A stretch of DNA of 64,000 bases from Pararhodobacter sp. SW119 (GCF_017811755.1 NZ_JADDJF010000012.1:1-64000); one strand, 5' to 3'. Positions 19,413 to 27,908 are shown, counted from the stretch's first letter. A program made the numbers and translations. The notes: generated from the letters alone by a model not told the origin.

Positions 19413-19910
19413 TCAGGCCTTCTTCTCGGCCTGGCTGGCGATCGACCAGGCGAAGTCCGGCGTCGCGCCTGCGCCGCCATCCTTCAGCTGCTCGGTATAC
19501 TTGATCTTGAACCAGTCGAAGTTGATCGAGACGTTCTCGGTCAGCCGATCCTCGCCGCCGGAACCGCCGGTGGAATAGGAGGTGATCATCACGTCTTCCA
19601 TCTCGACGACCAGGTAATCGAGCGGCTTGTCGCCCGCCTTGCGCACGATCAGCGTCGCCTTGGCGTGGTGGGTTCCCTTGGCGGTGGACTTCATCAGATC
19701 GGTCGAACCCTTGTCGATGTACTTGGTCACCGAGATGTCCTGGAAATTCGCCTTTCCCGCGCCCGAACCGCTGCCCATATGTGTGGTGCCGCTGTTGCTG
19801 ACGCCCCACGACCAGGCCAGGATGTCGAACCAGCCTTCCTTGCCGTTGTACTTGGAATCTCGTGACTCTCCCTTGATCTCACCGATCTTGAGAAACATGT
19901 CGACGGCCAT
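19413..19910 (-). CDS. hcp: T6SS tube protein Hcp (TssD)
   Basis: A 165-aa Hcp1-family protein whose hexamers stack into the inner tube and are secreted. The N-terminus MAVDMFLKIGEIKGES, the central 'TGVSN..TTHMGSG' type loop, and 'TKYIDKGSTDLM' are typical. I use ATG 19910 rather than the TTG two codons upstream because AAGGAG lies 7 nt before the ATG. A leader of about 100 nt with a small tetraloop hairpin (19933-19950) separates it from tssC. No C-terminal toxin extension is present. Confidence 0.97.
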   Translation of the reverse strand: MAVDMFLKIGEIKGESRDSKYNGKEGWFDILAWSWGVSNSGTTHMGSGSGAGKANFQDISVTKYIDKGSTDLMKSTAKGTHHAKATLIVRKAGDKPLDYLVVEMEDVMITSYSTGGSGGEDRLTENVSINFDWFKIKYTEQLKDGGAGATPDFAWSIASQAEKKA

Positions 19911-19932
19911 ATCCAATCTCCTTCATGTTGCT

Positions 19933-19950
19933 CGGCGGTGGTAACCGCCG
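19933..19950 (-). other. Short hairpin in the tssC-hcp gap
   Basis: A 7-bp perfect stem (CGGCGGT/ACCGCCG) closed by four bases, 22 nt upstream of the hcp start. It is not followed by a U-run, so it is unlikely to be a terminator. It could be an mRNA processing or stabilising structure at the 5' end of hcp. Confidence 0.35.
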
Positions 19951-20009
19951 GTTCCGAAAACGACGCCCTGTCCCGCACGCCAAATAGGGCGCGGGGCAAG
20001 GCCTTGGCT

Positions 20010-21503
20010 TTATCCCTTCTCGCTCGGCAGCTTCGACACGAGGCGCAGCGAAACCGAAAGCCCCTCGAGCTGGTAGTGCGGCCGCAGAAAGAACTTCGAG
20101 GAATAGTATCCCGGGTTCCCCTCCACTTCGGAAACCTCGACCGTGGCGTCCGCCAGCGGCTTGCGGGCCTTGTCGCCCTCGCTCGATGTCGCCGGGTTCG
20201 GGTCGACGTACTGGAGGATCCAGCTGTTGAGCCAGGACTCCATGTCGTTGCGGCTCTTGAACGAGCCGATCTTGTCGCGAACCATGCACTTCAGGTAATG
20301 CGCGAAGCGGCAGGTCGCGAAGAGGTACGGCAACCGCGCCGCCAGGTTCGCGTTCGCGGTGGCGTCTGGATCCTCGTATTCGGCGGGCTTGTGCAGCGAC
20401 TGGGCACCGATGAACGCCGCCATGTCGGTATTCTTGCGATGGATGAGCGGCATCAGCCCGGCCTTCGCAAGCTCCGCCTCGCGCCGGTCGGCGATGGCGA
20501 TCTCGGTGGGACATTTCATATCCACCCCGCCGTCGTCGGTCGGGAAGGTGTGGGTCGGCAGGTTAGCGACCGTCCCGCCCGATTCGACCCCCCGGATGCG
20601 CGAGCACCAGCCGTATTCCTTGAACGACCGGTTGATATTGACCGCCATCCCGTAGGCCGCGTTCACCCACGAGAAGTTCTCGGATTCGGCATTGCCGACA
20701 TGCTCCTCGAAGGCGAATTCCTCGACCGGGTCGGACTTGGCGCCATAGGGCATGCGGCCCAGGAAACGCGGCATCGCCAGGCCGATGTACTTGCTGTCCT
20801 CGCTCTGGCGCAGGCTGTTCCACGCCGCGTATTCCGGCGTCCCGGTGATCTTGGTCAGATCCCGCGGGTTGGTCAGTTCCTGCCAGCTGTCGAACTGCAT
20901 CAGCGACGGGTTGGCGCCGGTGATGAAGGGCGCATGCGCCGCCGCGGCCACCTTGGCCATCTCGCCCAGCAGTTCCACGTCCTGCGGGCTGTGGTCAAAA
21001 TGATAATCGCCGACCAGACAGCCATAGGGCTCGCCACCGAACTGGCCGAACTCTTCCTCGTAGAGTTTCTTGAAGATCGGCGACTGGTCCCAGGCGGTCC
21101 CCTTGAACTTGCGCAGCGTCTTGTGCAGGTCCTTCTTGGAGACGTTGAACACCCGGATCTTCAGCATCTCGTCGGTTTCGGAGTTGTTCACAAGGTAGTG
21201 CAGCCCGCGCCAGGCGCTTTCGAGCTTCTGGAACTCCTCGGCGTGCAGGATCGCGTTGACCTGTTCGGTCAGCTTCCGGTCGATCTGCGCGATGATCGAT
21301 TCCAGCGATTGCAGCACGTCGTCGGAAATCAGCGCGGTGTTGGCCAGCGCCTGTTCGGCCAGCGTCCGCACCGCGCTTTCCACGGCGCTGCGCGCCTGAT
21401 CCGACTTCGGCCTGAATTCCTTGTTCAGCAGCGCGGAGAAATCATCGGCCTCGAGGGCTTCGCCCTGGGCGGCCGCGCCCTGCTGAGAGGTGGTGTCGCT
21501 CAT
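20010..21503 (-). CDS. tssC: T6SS sheath large subunit TssC (VipB)
   Basis: A 497-aa sheath protein that assembles with TssB into the contractile tube around Hcp. The family core is unmistakable: 'LESAWRGLHYLV', 'PYGCLVGDYHFDHSPQDVELL', 'FDSWQELTNPRDL', and a C-terminal beta hairpin 'GNPGYYSSKFFLRPHYQLEGLSVSLRLVSKLP'. The ATG at 21503 has GAAGGAG at good spacing; the upstream GTG at 21512 lies too close to that site. The start region overlaps the tssB stop by a few bases or nearly abuts it. Confidence 0.97.
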   Translation of the reverse strand: MSDTTSQQGAAAQGEALEADDFSALLNKEFRPKSDQARSAVESAVRTLAEQALANTALISDDVLQSLESIIAQIDRKLTEQVNAILHAEEFQKLESAWRGLHYLVNNSETDEMLKIRVFNVSKKDLHKTLRKFKGTAWDQSPIFKKLYEEEFGQFGGEPYGCLVGDYHFDHSPQDVELLGEMAKVAAAAHAPFITGANPSLMQFDSWQELTNPRDLTKITGTPEYAAWNSLRQSEDSKYIGLAMPRFLGRMPYGAKSDPVEEFAFEEHVGNAESENFSWVNAAYGMAVNINRSFKEYGWCSRIRGVESGGTVANLPTHTFPTDDGGVDMKCPTEIAIADRREAELAKAGLMPLIHRKNTDMAAFIGAQSLHKPAEYEDPDATANANLAARLPYLFATCRFAHYLKCMVRDKIGSFKSRNDMESWLNSWILQYVDPNPATSSEGDKARKPLADATVEVSEVEGNPGYYSSKFFLRPHYQLEGLSVSLRLVSKLPSEKG

Positions 21504-21508
21504 TTCGC

Positions 21509-22024
21509 TCACTCCTTCGCCGCTTCTTCGTCATCCTTCGGCGCCGGCGCCGCGGCCAGCGACTTCAGCAGCGCCGGGTCCTGCATCGCGCGCGACAGCA
21601 GATCCTCCGCCCCGCTCTTGCCGTCCATGTAGGTCATCAGGTTGGACAGCTGGGTGCGCGCTTCCAGCAACTCGCGCAGCGGCTCGACCTTGCGGGCGAT
21701 CGCCCCGGGGGTGAAATCGTCCATGCTCTCGAAGGTGATGTCGACGGCCATGTTGCCTTCGCCGGTCAGCGTGTTCGGCACCGTGAACACCGCCCGCGGC
21801 TTGATCGCCGCCATGCGCGAGCCGAAGTTGTCGACGTCGATCTCCAGGAACTTGCGGTCGTTGACCGACGGCAAGGCCACTTCGGACTGGCCCGAAAGAT
21901 CGGCCATCACCCCCATGACGAAGGGCAACTGCACCTTCTTCTCGGCGCCGTAGACCTCGACGTCGTATTCGATCTGTACGCGTGGCGCGCGATTGCGCGC
22001 GATGAATTTCTGCGAACTGCTCAT
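21509..22024 (-). CDS. tssB: T6SS sheath small subunit TssB (VipA)
   Basis: A 171-aa sheath protein. It begins 'SSQKFIARNRAPRVQIEYDVE', followed by the conserved 'LPFVMGVMADLSGQ' (about 35-48) and 'RKFLEIDVDNF' (about 60-70). These elements interlock with TssC. AGGAG lies 7 nt before the ATG. A 63-nt gap separates it from tssA. Length and order (tssA-tssB-tssC) are standard. Confidence 0.97.
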   Translation of the reverse strand: MSSSQKFIARNRAPRVQIEYDVEVYGAEKKVQLPFVMGVMADLSGQSEVALPSVNDRKFLEIDVDNFGSRMAAIKPRAVFTVPNTLTGEGNMAVDITFESMDDFTPGAIARKVEPLRELLEARTQLSNLMTYMDGKSGAEDLLSRAMQDPALLKSLAAAPAPKDDEEAAKE

Positions 22025-22087
22025 CGATCACTCCTAGGGTCGGTGAAAAGGGGGAAGGTTGGCATCGTGAACCTGTCAGGCCGGCGG

Positions 22088-23107
22088 TCAGTAATCTTCA
22101 TCGGGAATCCCCCCTACCAATCGGACATTGTCGACGCCCTGCGGAGCAAGCTCCTTGACGATGACCATGAAATCGGCGCCGACAAGCCGCTTCGCCCGCT
22201 CGACCAGCATCGGCACGGGGCTGGAGGGTTCGTTCTTCTGGTAGTAGGCGATGATCGCATCCATCGCGCTGCGCACATCCGCGGTCGAGGCGATGGAACC
22301 GGGCGCGCCGCGCACTGGTGCTGCGCCGCCGCCCGGCGCATCCTCCGCCCCGGCCTCGTCCGCCCCGGCGACCTCGACGCCCGCCGCGGCCGCCAGATGC
22401 TGCTCGATCTGCTGCAGCAGGCGGATCGGCTCGCTCAGTTGCGGCCCTTGGCCCGGCGTGCGTTCGTTGAAGATTCCGTCGATCGCCTGCAGGTTCTCCT
22501 TCGCGGCGCGCGCCCCGGCAAGCGTTTCCGTCAGGCTGTCGCTGTCAGTATCCCGGAAGGCGGCGGCGATCGAGGCATTGTCGAAGAACGGGCTTTCGCC
22601 CTCGGGCAGGGCGATCTGGCCGGTGGCGATCTGGATGTCGCGCAGCGTCACCTTGCCGAACGCCCGGCTGTCGCTCAGCGGCGCCGTCCGCAGTCCGCGC
22701 AGGATGCGCCCCGGCTCGGCCAGCGACTGCAGCGAATTGATGCGCATCGTCGGGTCGTCGTCGTCCTCGGCATCGAGTTGCGGGTGACAGCTTTCCCAGT
22801 GGCGTTCCAGGCAGCCGCGGACATAGGCCGTGCCTTGGGCGAAACCGGTCAGACCCTCGGTGAACAGCAGCGCCCCGGACAGCGCCACACCGGCGCGCAG
22901 ATCGTGGCTTTGCGCCATGACCGCAAGCGCCTTGATGCGCAGATCGCCGTAGTCCGGATCCGCCCCTTCCAGGATTTCGTCGCCGGCCTGACGTTCCTCG
23001 ACCGGGCGCGCGGCAATCTCCATCGCGACGAAGACATCCTCGTATTCGAGGTTCTCTCCGCTCGGAGGATTGCCCTCGCGCGGGGCGAGAAGCGCCTCAA
23101 GGTCCAT
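22088..23107 (-). CDS. tssA: T6SS cap/assembly protein TssA (ImpA N-terminal family)
   Basis: A 339-aa protein with an ImpA N-terminal domain (LLAPREGNPPSGENLEYEDVF near the start; 'GADPDYGDLRIKALAVMAQSHDLRAGVALSGALL' about 45-80). It coordinates baseplate docking and sheath/tube growth. A short helical C-terminal region carries oligomerisation segments (about 270-335). I use ATG 23107, which has GGAGG 5 nt upstream, instead of the TTG eight codons earlier. It is the first gene of the 23-kb T6SS operon, 116 nt downstream of a promoter with a perfect TTGACA box. Confidence 0.94.
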   Translation of the reverse strand: MDLEALLAPREGNPPSGENLEYEDVFVAMEIAARPVEERQAGDEILEGADPDYGDLRIKALAVMAQSHDLRAGVALSGALLFTEGLTGFAQGTAYVRGCLERHWESCHPQLDAEDDDDPTMRINSLQSLAEPGRILRGLRTAPLSDSRAFGKVTLRDIQIATGQIALPEGESPFFDNASIAAAFRDTDSDSLTETLAGARAAKENLQAIDGIFNERTPGQGPQLSEPIRLLQQIEQHLAAAAGVEVAGADEAGAEDAPGGGAAPVRGAPGSIASTADVRSAMDAIIAYYQKNEPSSPVPMLVERAKRLVGADFMVIVKELAPQGVDNVRLVGGIPDEDY

Positions 23108-23222
23108 TCCGTCCTCCCGATGCGCGCGCAATAACCGAGTCGGCCTTGCGTCTATTGCCGGCGCGAGAATACACGCCGCAGGCCACTAGGATACACAAAA
23201 GTTCGCCACGATGACATGATAA

Positions 23223-23251
23223 ATTGATGACAACTCATGGAGATTTGTCAA
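23223..23251 (-). promoter_or_regulatory. Putative sigma70 promoter of the T6SS operon
   Basis: On the minus strand a perfect -35 box TTGACA (23251-23246) is followed after exactly 17 bp by ATCAAT (23228-23223), a weak -10 box. It lies 116 nt upstream of the tssA start and points into the operon. The weak -10 suggests a regulated or activator-dependent promoter. Confidence 0.55.
23228..23250. promoter_or_regulatory. Inverted repeat TGACAA-N11-TTGTCA overlapping the T6SS promoter
   Basis: Two perfect 6-bp half-sites, separated by 11 bp, cover the -35 box and most of the spacer of the tssA promoter. The centre-to-centre distance of 17 bp is compatible with a dimeric regulator contacting one face of the helix. 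The regulator is unknown, and no transcription factor gene is adjacent in the locus. Confidence 0.45.
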
Positions 23252-23434
23252 CCCGTGCGTGTGAGGGCCGGAAAGATTCTCGTCGCTTTTTCAGCGGCCC
23301 GCGCGCTTTCGGGCGGCGAAGATCCGCGCCCGGCGCGCCTCTGACCCGCATGTGTTCGCGAGTGTTTTGTTGCGCGATGCGCGCGGTTCTGGTAATTAAG
23401 CGTCATTCGATAAATACTTTCAGGGAGAGGCGGC

Positions 23435-23704
23435 ATGCGATTTTCTCTTGCGATCGGTCTTCTGTCGGCCTTCACGCTGGTGGGGTGCCAACACACGATG
23501 CAAAGCGCCGAGACGCGAACGCAGGCCGCGCCAGCGCAACAGACCGCTTCCACCCAGGCCCCGCGTCGCGCCCCGACGCAGCAGACGACTTCCGCACCTC
23601 GTCGCGCGCCGGCCGCCACGATACCGGCCCCGACGACGCAACCCGCAACTGCGCCGATACTCGACTACGAGCCTGAACTCGGCGGTGGTGGCGGCGGCTG
23701 GTAA
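23435..23704 (+). CDS. Small Pro/Thr/Ala-rich lipoprotein
   Basis: An 89-aa protein with a lipoprotein signal peptide ending in the lipobox LVGC (Cys19). A low-complexity tail follows with repeated Thr-Gln, Ala-Pro and Arg-Arg-Ala-Pro units and a terminal Gly run plus Trp. No family is recognised. It is too short and lacks the beta-sandwich pattern to be TssJ, although it is the only lipoprotein next to the T6SS. It is preceded by AGGGAGAGG and separated by 4 nt from the caspase gene, so the two are surely cotranscribed. It may act as an outer-membrane anchor or partner for that exported protein. Confidence 0.8.
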   Translation: MRFSLAIGLLSAFTLVGCQHTMQSAETRTQAAPAQQTASTQAPRRAPTQQTTSAPRRAPAATIPAPTTQPATAPILDYEPELGGGGGGW

Positions 23705-23708
23705 GGCC

Positions 23709-26228
23709 ATGTCGGAACTGGCGACCTATCCGGAAAAGCAAGGGTCGCGCGGCGAAGCAGCGGGTCCCCTCCGACATGTCGTGTCGACCGTCGCGGTCGT
23801 CCTGGCGTTGGCGGCCGGTCCCGCCGCGGCGCAATCGCTGTCGGGCGGCGGCATCGCCCTGGTCGTCGGCAACGAACGCTACGAGGCGGTGGAGGCGCTG
23901 GCCAACCCCGTCGCCGATGCGCGCGCCGTGGCGCAAATGCTGCGCGACTTCGGCTTTCGCGTGCACGACGGCTACGACCTCGACCGAGAGGAATTCGAGG
24001 ATCTGCTACGCACCGCGCTCCTCAACGTCGATGAAGGCGACGAGGTCCTCTTCTTCTTCGCCGGCCATGGCGTCCAGATCGGCCAGCGCAACTACCTGCT
24101 GCCGGTCGACGCCCGGTTCGACGATGTTTACGATCTTCCGAAATACTCGATCACGCTCGACCGGGTGATCGAGGCGCTCTCGGCCCGGTCATCGGCGCAT
24201 GCCGCGATCATCGACGCCTGCCGCGAGAATCCGCTGCCCGACCACATGCTGGCCGCAGGCCTCGACGCCAGCTTCTACGAGGCACGCGACGGCTTCCAGG
24301 TCATGCGTACGCCGATCAACTCGCTCGTCGCCTTCTCGGCCTCGCCCGGGGCGCTGGCCCTGGACGGCGAAGCCGGCGGTCACAGCCCCTACACCCATGC
24401 GCTGATCGGCGCCGTGCGCGAAAGCCCGCGCGACAACCTGACCAGCGTCCTCTCGCAGGTGCGCGAACGGGTCTATTCCGTGACCGACGGCTTCCAGGTG
24501 CCCTGGGAAAGCTCGACCCTGGTGCGACCCTTCGTGCTGCAGCGCATGCCGGCCGAGGATGACGCGCCCGCAGCCGAAATTCCCATGGCCGCGGTGCGCC
24601 CCGAGCCCCCGCAAGACACCCTCGCCGAGGCCCCGACGGTCGATGAAACCCCCGCCGACGAAGTCGCGTCAACGCCGCAGGTCGCGCCCGAACCCGAAAC
24701 GCAACTCGCCGCCCTGCCCGACTCGCTCACCGTCGATCTGCGCTTCGACCGCCGCGTGCCGCTGGGCGACGCCGTTGCCGCCGTGCTCGGCCGGTCGATC
24801 GACGGGGCCGAGATCGTCACCGCGCCCACCCGCGGCCGGATCGAACTGGCCGAACTGGCCGACGCCGGGCGCGCCACCCGCAACCTGGTCCCCGTCGGTC
24901 TCAGCGATGCCGTGCATTTGCGCGGCGGCGCGCTGACCTTCCGTCCCGCCCTGCGCGAGATCCACGCGGTCGGCGACGCCGATTTCAGCGTCTCCGACAG
25001 CTTTCGCATGCGTCTGGACACCGGCGACAGCGCGCAGACCGTGACCGTCAACCTCGAGCTCGAGGTTGACCCCTGCGACCTCGAGGCCGGCGACGCGCTC
25101 GACCTGCAGGGGGTCGGCTACTACCGCTGGCCGAACGAGATCGATCCCGCCGTGGCGCTCGAGGCCTGCGGCGCCGCCGTCGCCGCCGCGCCGGAAACCG
25201 CGCGCTTCCTCTTCCAGTACGGCCGCGCGCAACTTGCCGATCGCGATTTCGAAGGCGCCTACCGCAGCTTCAGCACCGCCGCCGAAGCCGGCCACATCCG
25301 CGCCTATACCGAACTCGCCATCCTGCTGACCGCCCCGCAGGTCGATCGCACGGTCTTCAACATCCCCGCCGATCCCGAACGTGCGCGCGCGCTTCTCGAA
25401 CGGGGCATCGCCGCCGGCGACCCCTTCGCCATGCACGAACTGGGCAAGCAGCTTTTCCGCGAAGCGTCCACCGAGGCCGAGCGCGAGCGGGGTTTCGAAC
25501 TTCTCGATCGCGCCGCCGAGATGGGGCACACGTTCTCGATGAACGAGTTGGGCTACAACTTCATGGTGCGCGACTCGGGCATCTACCAGCCAGCGCGCGG
25601 CATGGCCTACCTCACCGTCTCGAGCGAGCGCAACGACATCTACGGCCACCACAACCTCGGCCTCGTCGCCCTTCTCGGCCTCGACGGCAACGACCCCGAC
25701 TTCACCCGCGCCCGCGACTATCTGGTCCGCGCCGCCGAGGGCGGGCACCCGCGCGCGCCGGCGGACCTGGGTCGCATGTATGTGCGCGGCCAGCTGGGCG
25801 AGCAGGACCTGGCCGAGGCGCTGCGCTGGTACGACGTCGGCATGGAACGCGGCGACGGGACCTCCGGCACCAACGCCGCCGAGATCATCCTGACCGGCCG
25901 GCTGGCCGACCGCAGCCCCGCCGACGCCGCCCTGCGCGCCGCCAAGGTTGTCGAAATGCCGAATTCCGACGCGGTCGATCGCGCCCGCGAACAACTGGGA
26001 CGCATCGATACCCGCGCCAAGGATCGCGCCACGCAGATGCTGCTGGTGGTCCTGGGCGAATCGATCGCGGTCGACGGCGCGGTCGGGCCGGCCACGCGCA
26101 ATGCCCTGACGCGCCAGGCCGAGGCGTACGGCCTTGCCGCTTCCGGTCTGGACGATCCGACCGCCAGGCTGCTTCTGGCGGCGCGCGCCTATTGGGCGGC
26201 GAACCCGCCCCGCCTCGACCTCTACTGA
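23709..26228 (+). CDS. Exported caspase-family (C14) protease with Sel1-like repeats
   Basis: An 839-aa protein. A hydrophobic signal segment (about 24-42, ending AAAQS) precedes a caspase p20 domain with the His of FAGHG at 120 and the Cys of DACRENPLP at 171, so the catalytic dyad is intact. A variable Pro/Ala linker and a beta-rich middle follow. A Sel1/TPR-like helical repeat region spans roughly 540-730 (for example AMHELGKQLF, SMNELGYNFM, HHNLGLVALL), and a C-terminal peptidoglycan-binding-like helix set (DGAVGPATRNALTRQ) ends the protein. It is translated 4 nt after the lipoprotein gene and is divergent from the T6SS operon. The substrate is unknown. The ATG is chosen for TAAGG just upstream; a start nearer the signal peptide is possible. 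Confidence 0.9.
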   Translation: MSELATYPEKQGSRGEAAGPLRHVVSTVAVVLALAAGPAAAQSLSGGGIALVVGNERYEAVEALANPVADARAVAQMLRDFGFRVHDGYDLDREEFEDLLRTALLNVDEGDEVLFFFAGHGVQIGQRNYLLPVDARFDDVYDLPKYSITLDRVIEALSARSSAHAAIIDACRENPLPDHMLAAGLDASFYEARDGFQVMRTPINSLVAFSASPGALALDGEAGGHSPYTHALIGAVRESPRDNLTSVLSQVRERVYSVTDGFQVPWESSTLVRPFVLQRMPAEDDAPAAEIPMAAVRPEPPQDTLAEAPTVDETPADEVASTPQVAPEPETQLAALPDSLTVDLRFDRRVPLGDAVAAVLGRSIDGAEIVTAPTRGRIELAELADAGRATRNLVPVGLSDAVHLRGGALTFRPALREIHAVGDADFSVSDSFRMRLDTGDSAQTVTVNLELEVDPCDLEAGDALDLQGVGYYRWPNEIDPAVALEACGAAVAAAPETARFLFQYGRAQLADRDFEGAYRSFSTAAEAGHIRAYTELAILLTAPQVDRTVFNIPADPERARALLERGIAAGDPFAMHELGKQLFREASTEAERERGFELLDRAAEMGHTFSMNELGYNFMVRDSGIYQPARGMAYLTVSSERNDIYGHHNLGLVALLGLDGNDPDFTRARDYLVRAAEGGHPRAPADLGRMYVRGQLGEQDLAEALRWYDVGMERGDGTSGTNAAEIILTGRLADRSPADAALRAAKVVEMPNSDAVDRAREQLGRIDTRAKDRATQMLLVVLGESIAVDGAVGPATRNALTRQAEAYGLAASGLDDPTARLLLAARAYWAANPPRLDLY

Positions 26229-26238
26229 AGCGCGGCTG

Positions 26239-26601
26239 TCAGATCAGGCGCGGCAGGAACGACAGGAAACCCGAAGGCGCCGGCACCTCCTCGACATAGT
26301 CGCGCGCCGGTTGGTAGCTGACTTCGGTGGCCTGCTTGAACTCGTAGCGCATCTCGTCGTCCTCAAGCTCGGACGCGATGACCAAGGCGTGCAACAGGTG
26401 TCGCGGGCCGTCGTAGATATCGATCAGTCCGCGGAGCTTCGGCGCGCGCGCCGCATCAATGGCGAAGCCGTCGTCCCACAACCGCCGGATCGGAAAGACC
26501 GCGTCGTTCAGATGGACGCAAAGCCGGCGGCTCTTGCGCTCGTTTCGCAGGCGCGCGACATCGAGTCCGCGCCGGATGTCTTCCGGCAGATGTTCCAGCA
26601 T
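26239..26601 (-). CDS. Conserved rhodobacterial protein of unknown function
   Basis: A 120-aa soluble protein beginning MLEHLPEDIRRGL. It contains a basic helix, a beta-rich core with 'VHLNDAVFPIRRLWDDGFAIDAARAPKLRGLIDIYDGPRHLLHALVIASE', and 'EMRYEFKQAT'. From memory similar proteins are widespread and uncharacterised in Rhodobacteraceae; the beta pattern loosely recalls PilZ-like domains, but no RxxxR/NxSxxG motif is seen. It is convergent with the caspase gene (10-nt gap). The start at 26601 is preferred over 26631 because of the family N-terminus and a G-rich upstream site. No function is assigned. Confidence 0.75.
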   Translation of the reverse strand: MLEHLPEDIRRGLDVARLRNERKSRRLCVHLNDAVFPIRRLWDDGFAIDAARAPKLRGLIDIYDGPRHLLHALVIASELEDDEMRYEFKQATEVSYQPARDYVEEVPAPSGFLSFLPRLI

Positions 26602-26777
26602 GACGTGCCCCCCGGCAGCTTCCCTGATCATGCCGGAAACCCTGTAGAAAACAAGTTATCCTTTTATGACGCCTGCGATTTTTCGCGCTGTTCGGGCGCG
26701 CACAGCGCGTGCGCGCACCTGTCGGTTGAAACCCCGGAAGCCCGCACGATCTTGAGGGAAGCACAAAGGAGTTCCAC

Positions 26778-27752
26778 ATGGGCAAGCTGATCGACGGGGA
26801 ATGGTCCTCGGAATGGTATGACACGCGCGCCACCGGCGGCGCGTTCAAGCGCGACACCTCGCGCTTTCGCAACTGGGTGACGGCGGACGGCAGCCCCGGC
26901 CCGTCGGGCGAGGGGGGCTTCAAGGCGGAAAGCGGACGCTACCACCTCTACGTCTCCTACGCCTGCCCCTGGGCGCACCGCACGCTGATCTTCCGCGCCC
27001 TGAAGGGGCTCGAAGATCATATCGACGTCTCGGTCGTCCACCCCGACATGCTGGACAACGGCTGGGAGTTCCGCACCGATTTCCCCGGCGCCACCGGCGA
27101 CACGCTGCACGGGGCCAAGTTCATGTACCAGGTCTACACCCGCGCCGACCCCGAGGTTTCGGGCCGGGTCACCGTGCCGGTCCTGTGGGACAAGCAGCGC
27201 GGAACTATCGTCTCAAACGAAAGTGCCGAGATCATCCGCATGCTGAACTCGGCCTTCGACGAAATCACCGGCAACACCGACGACTACTGGCCCGAAGACC
27301 TGCGCGACGCGATCGAGCCGATCAACGAACGCATCTACGACACGGTCAACAACGGCGTCTACAAGTCGGGCTTCGCCACGACGCAGAAAGCCTATGACGC
27401 CGCAGTCGGCCCGCTCTTCGACTCGCTCGACTGGCTGGAGGGGCACCTGGCCCACAACCGCTATCTGATGGGCGACCGCCTGACCGAGGCCGACTGGCGG
27501 CTGGTCACCACGCTTTTCCGTTTCGACGCGGTCTATCACGGGCACTTCAAGTGCAACCGCCGGCGCATCGTCGACTACCCCAACCTCTGGGCCTACACGC
27601 GGGAGCTCTACCAGCACCCGGGCGTGGCGGGGACGGTCCAGATGGACCACATCACGCGCCACTACCACTACAGCCACGAGACGATAAATCCCCACCGGAT
27701 CGTGCCCATCGGGCCGGTGCTGGATTTTGACGAACCGCACGGACGCGGCTGA
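26778..27752 (+). CDS. yqjG: Xi-class glutathione S-transferase / glutathionyl-hydroquinone reductase
   Basis: A 324-aa soluble enzyme that reduces glutathionyl-hydroquinones using glutathione. The catalytic motif C-P-W-A lies in SYACPWAHRT (about residue 60), with the thioredoxin-like fold around it and 'VPVLWDKQRGTIVSNESAEIIRMLN' as the cis-Pro and glutathione-binding segments. The C-terminal helical domain contains 'GDRLTEADWRLVTTLFRFDAVYHGHFKCN', diagnostic of the YqjG/ECM4 family. AAAGGAG precedes the ATG. It is a monocistronic gene with no obvious terminator directly after it. Confidence 0.93.
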   Translation: MGKLIDGEWSSEWYDTRATGGAFKRDTSRFRNWVTADGSPGPSGEGGFKAESGRYHLYVSYACPWAHRTLIFRALKGLEDHIDVSVVHPDMLDNGWEFRTDFPGATGDTLHGAKFMYQVYTRADPEVSGRVTVPVLWDKQRGTIVSNESAEIIRMLNSAFDEITGNTDDYWPEDLRDAIEPINERIYDTVNNGVYKSGFATTQKAYDAAVGPLFDSLDWLEGHLAHNRYLMGDRLTEADWRLVTTLFRFDAVYHGHFKCNRRRIVDYPNLWAYTRELYQHPGVAGTVQMDHITRHYHYSHETINPHRIVPIGPVLDFDEPHGRG

Positions 27753-27834
27753 GACGGCCGAGACCCGCCGGCAGGGCGCCCCGGTCCCCTTGGGAACCGG
27801 GACGTCGCGGCACCCGCTTTCCGGTCGGACCCAA

Positions 27835-27908
27835 GGTTAACCAAAGCTTTCGGGAAAAACGTTTATCATTGTATTTCATAAGCTTGGCGAATTGCGCAAA
27901 TTTGCGCA
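27835..27908 (-). repeat. Copy 1 of the TGC-CAA palindrome element (intergenic)
   Basis: Read on the minus strand, it starts with the perfect palindrome TGCGCAAATTTGCGCA (27893-27908), continues with CGCCAAG and a TGAAATA/TGATAAA stretch, and ends with CGAAAG...GGTTAACC (27835-27842). It shares this layout with copies at 35040-35112 and 51241-51304. It lies between the GST gene and mltB and does not precede a gene in its own orientation. Confidence 0.6.

Larger units (their letters stand above)
23108..23434. promoter_or_regulatory. Divergent control region between tssA and the lipoprotein/caspase genes
   Basis: This 327-nt AT-richer stretch separates the leftward T6SS operon from the rightward lipoprotein-caspase pair. 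It contains a leftward promoter candidate (23223-23251), an overlapping inverted repeat (23228-23250) and a GATGACA direct repeat (one copy near 23210, one near 23226). Near 23395-23425 there is an AT-rich stretch (AATTAAG, GATAAATAC) and an AGGGAGAGG ribosome binding site for the rightward pair. No ORF is supported inside it. Confidence 0.75.

Noticed and set aside
23435-23704. The 89-aa lipoprotein as the missing TssJ
   Set aside because: TssJ is about 150-190 aa with a beta-sandwich; this protein is low-complexity Pro/Thr/Ala and transcribed away from the T6SS operon.
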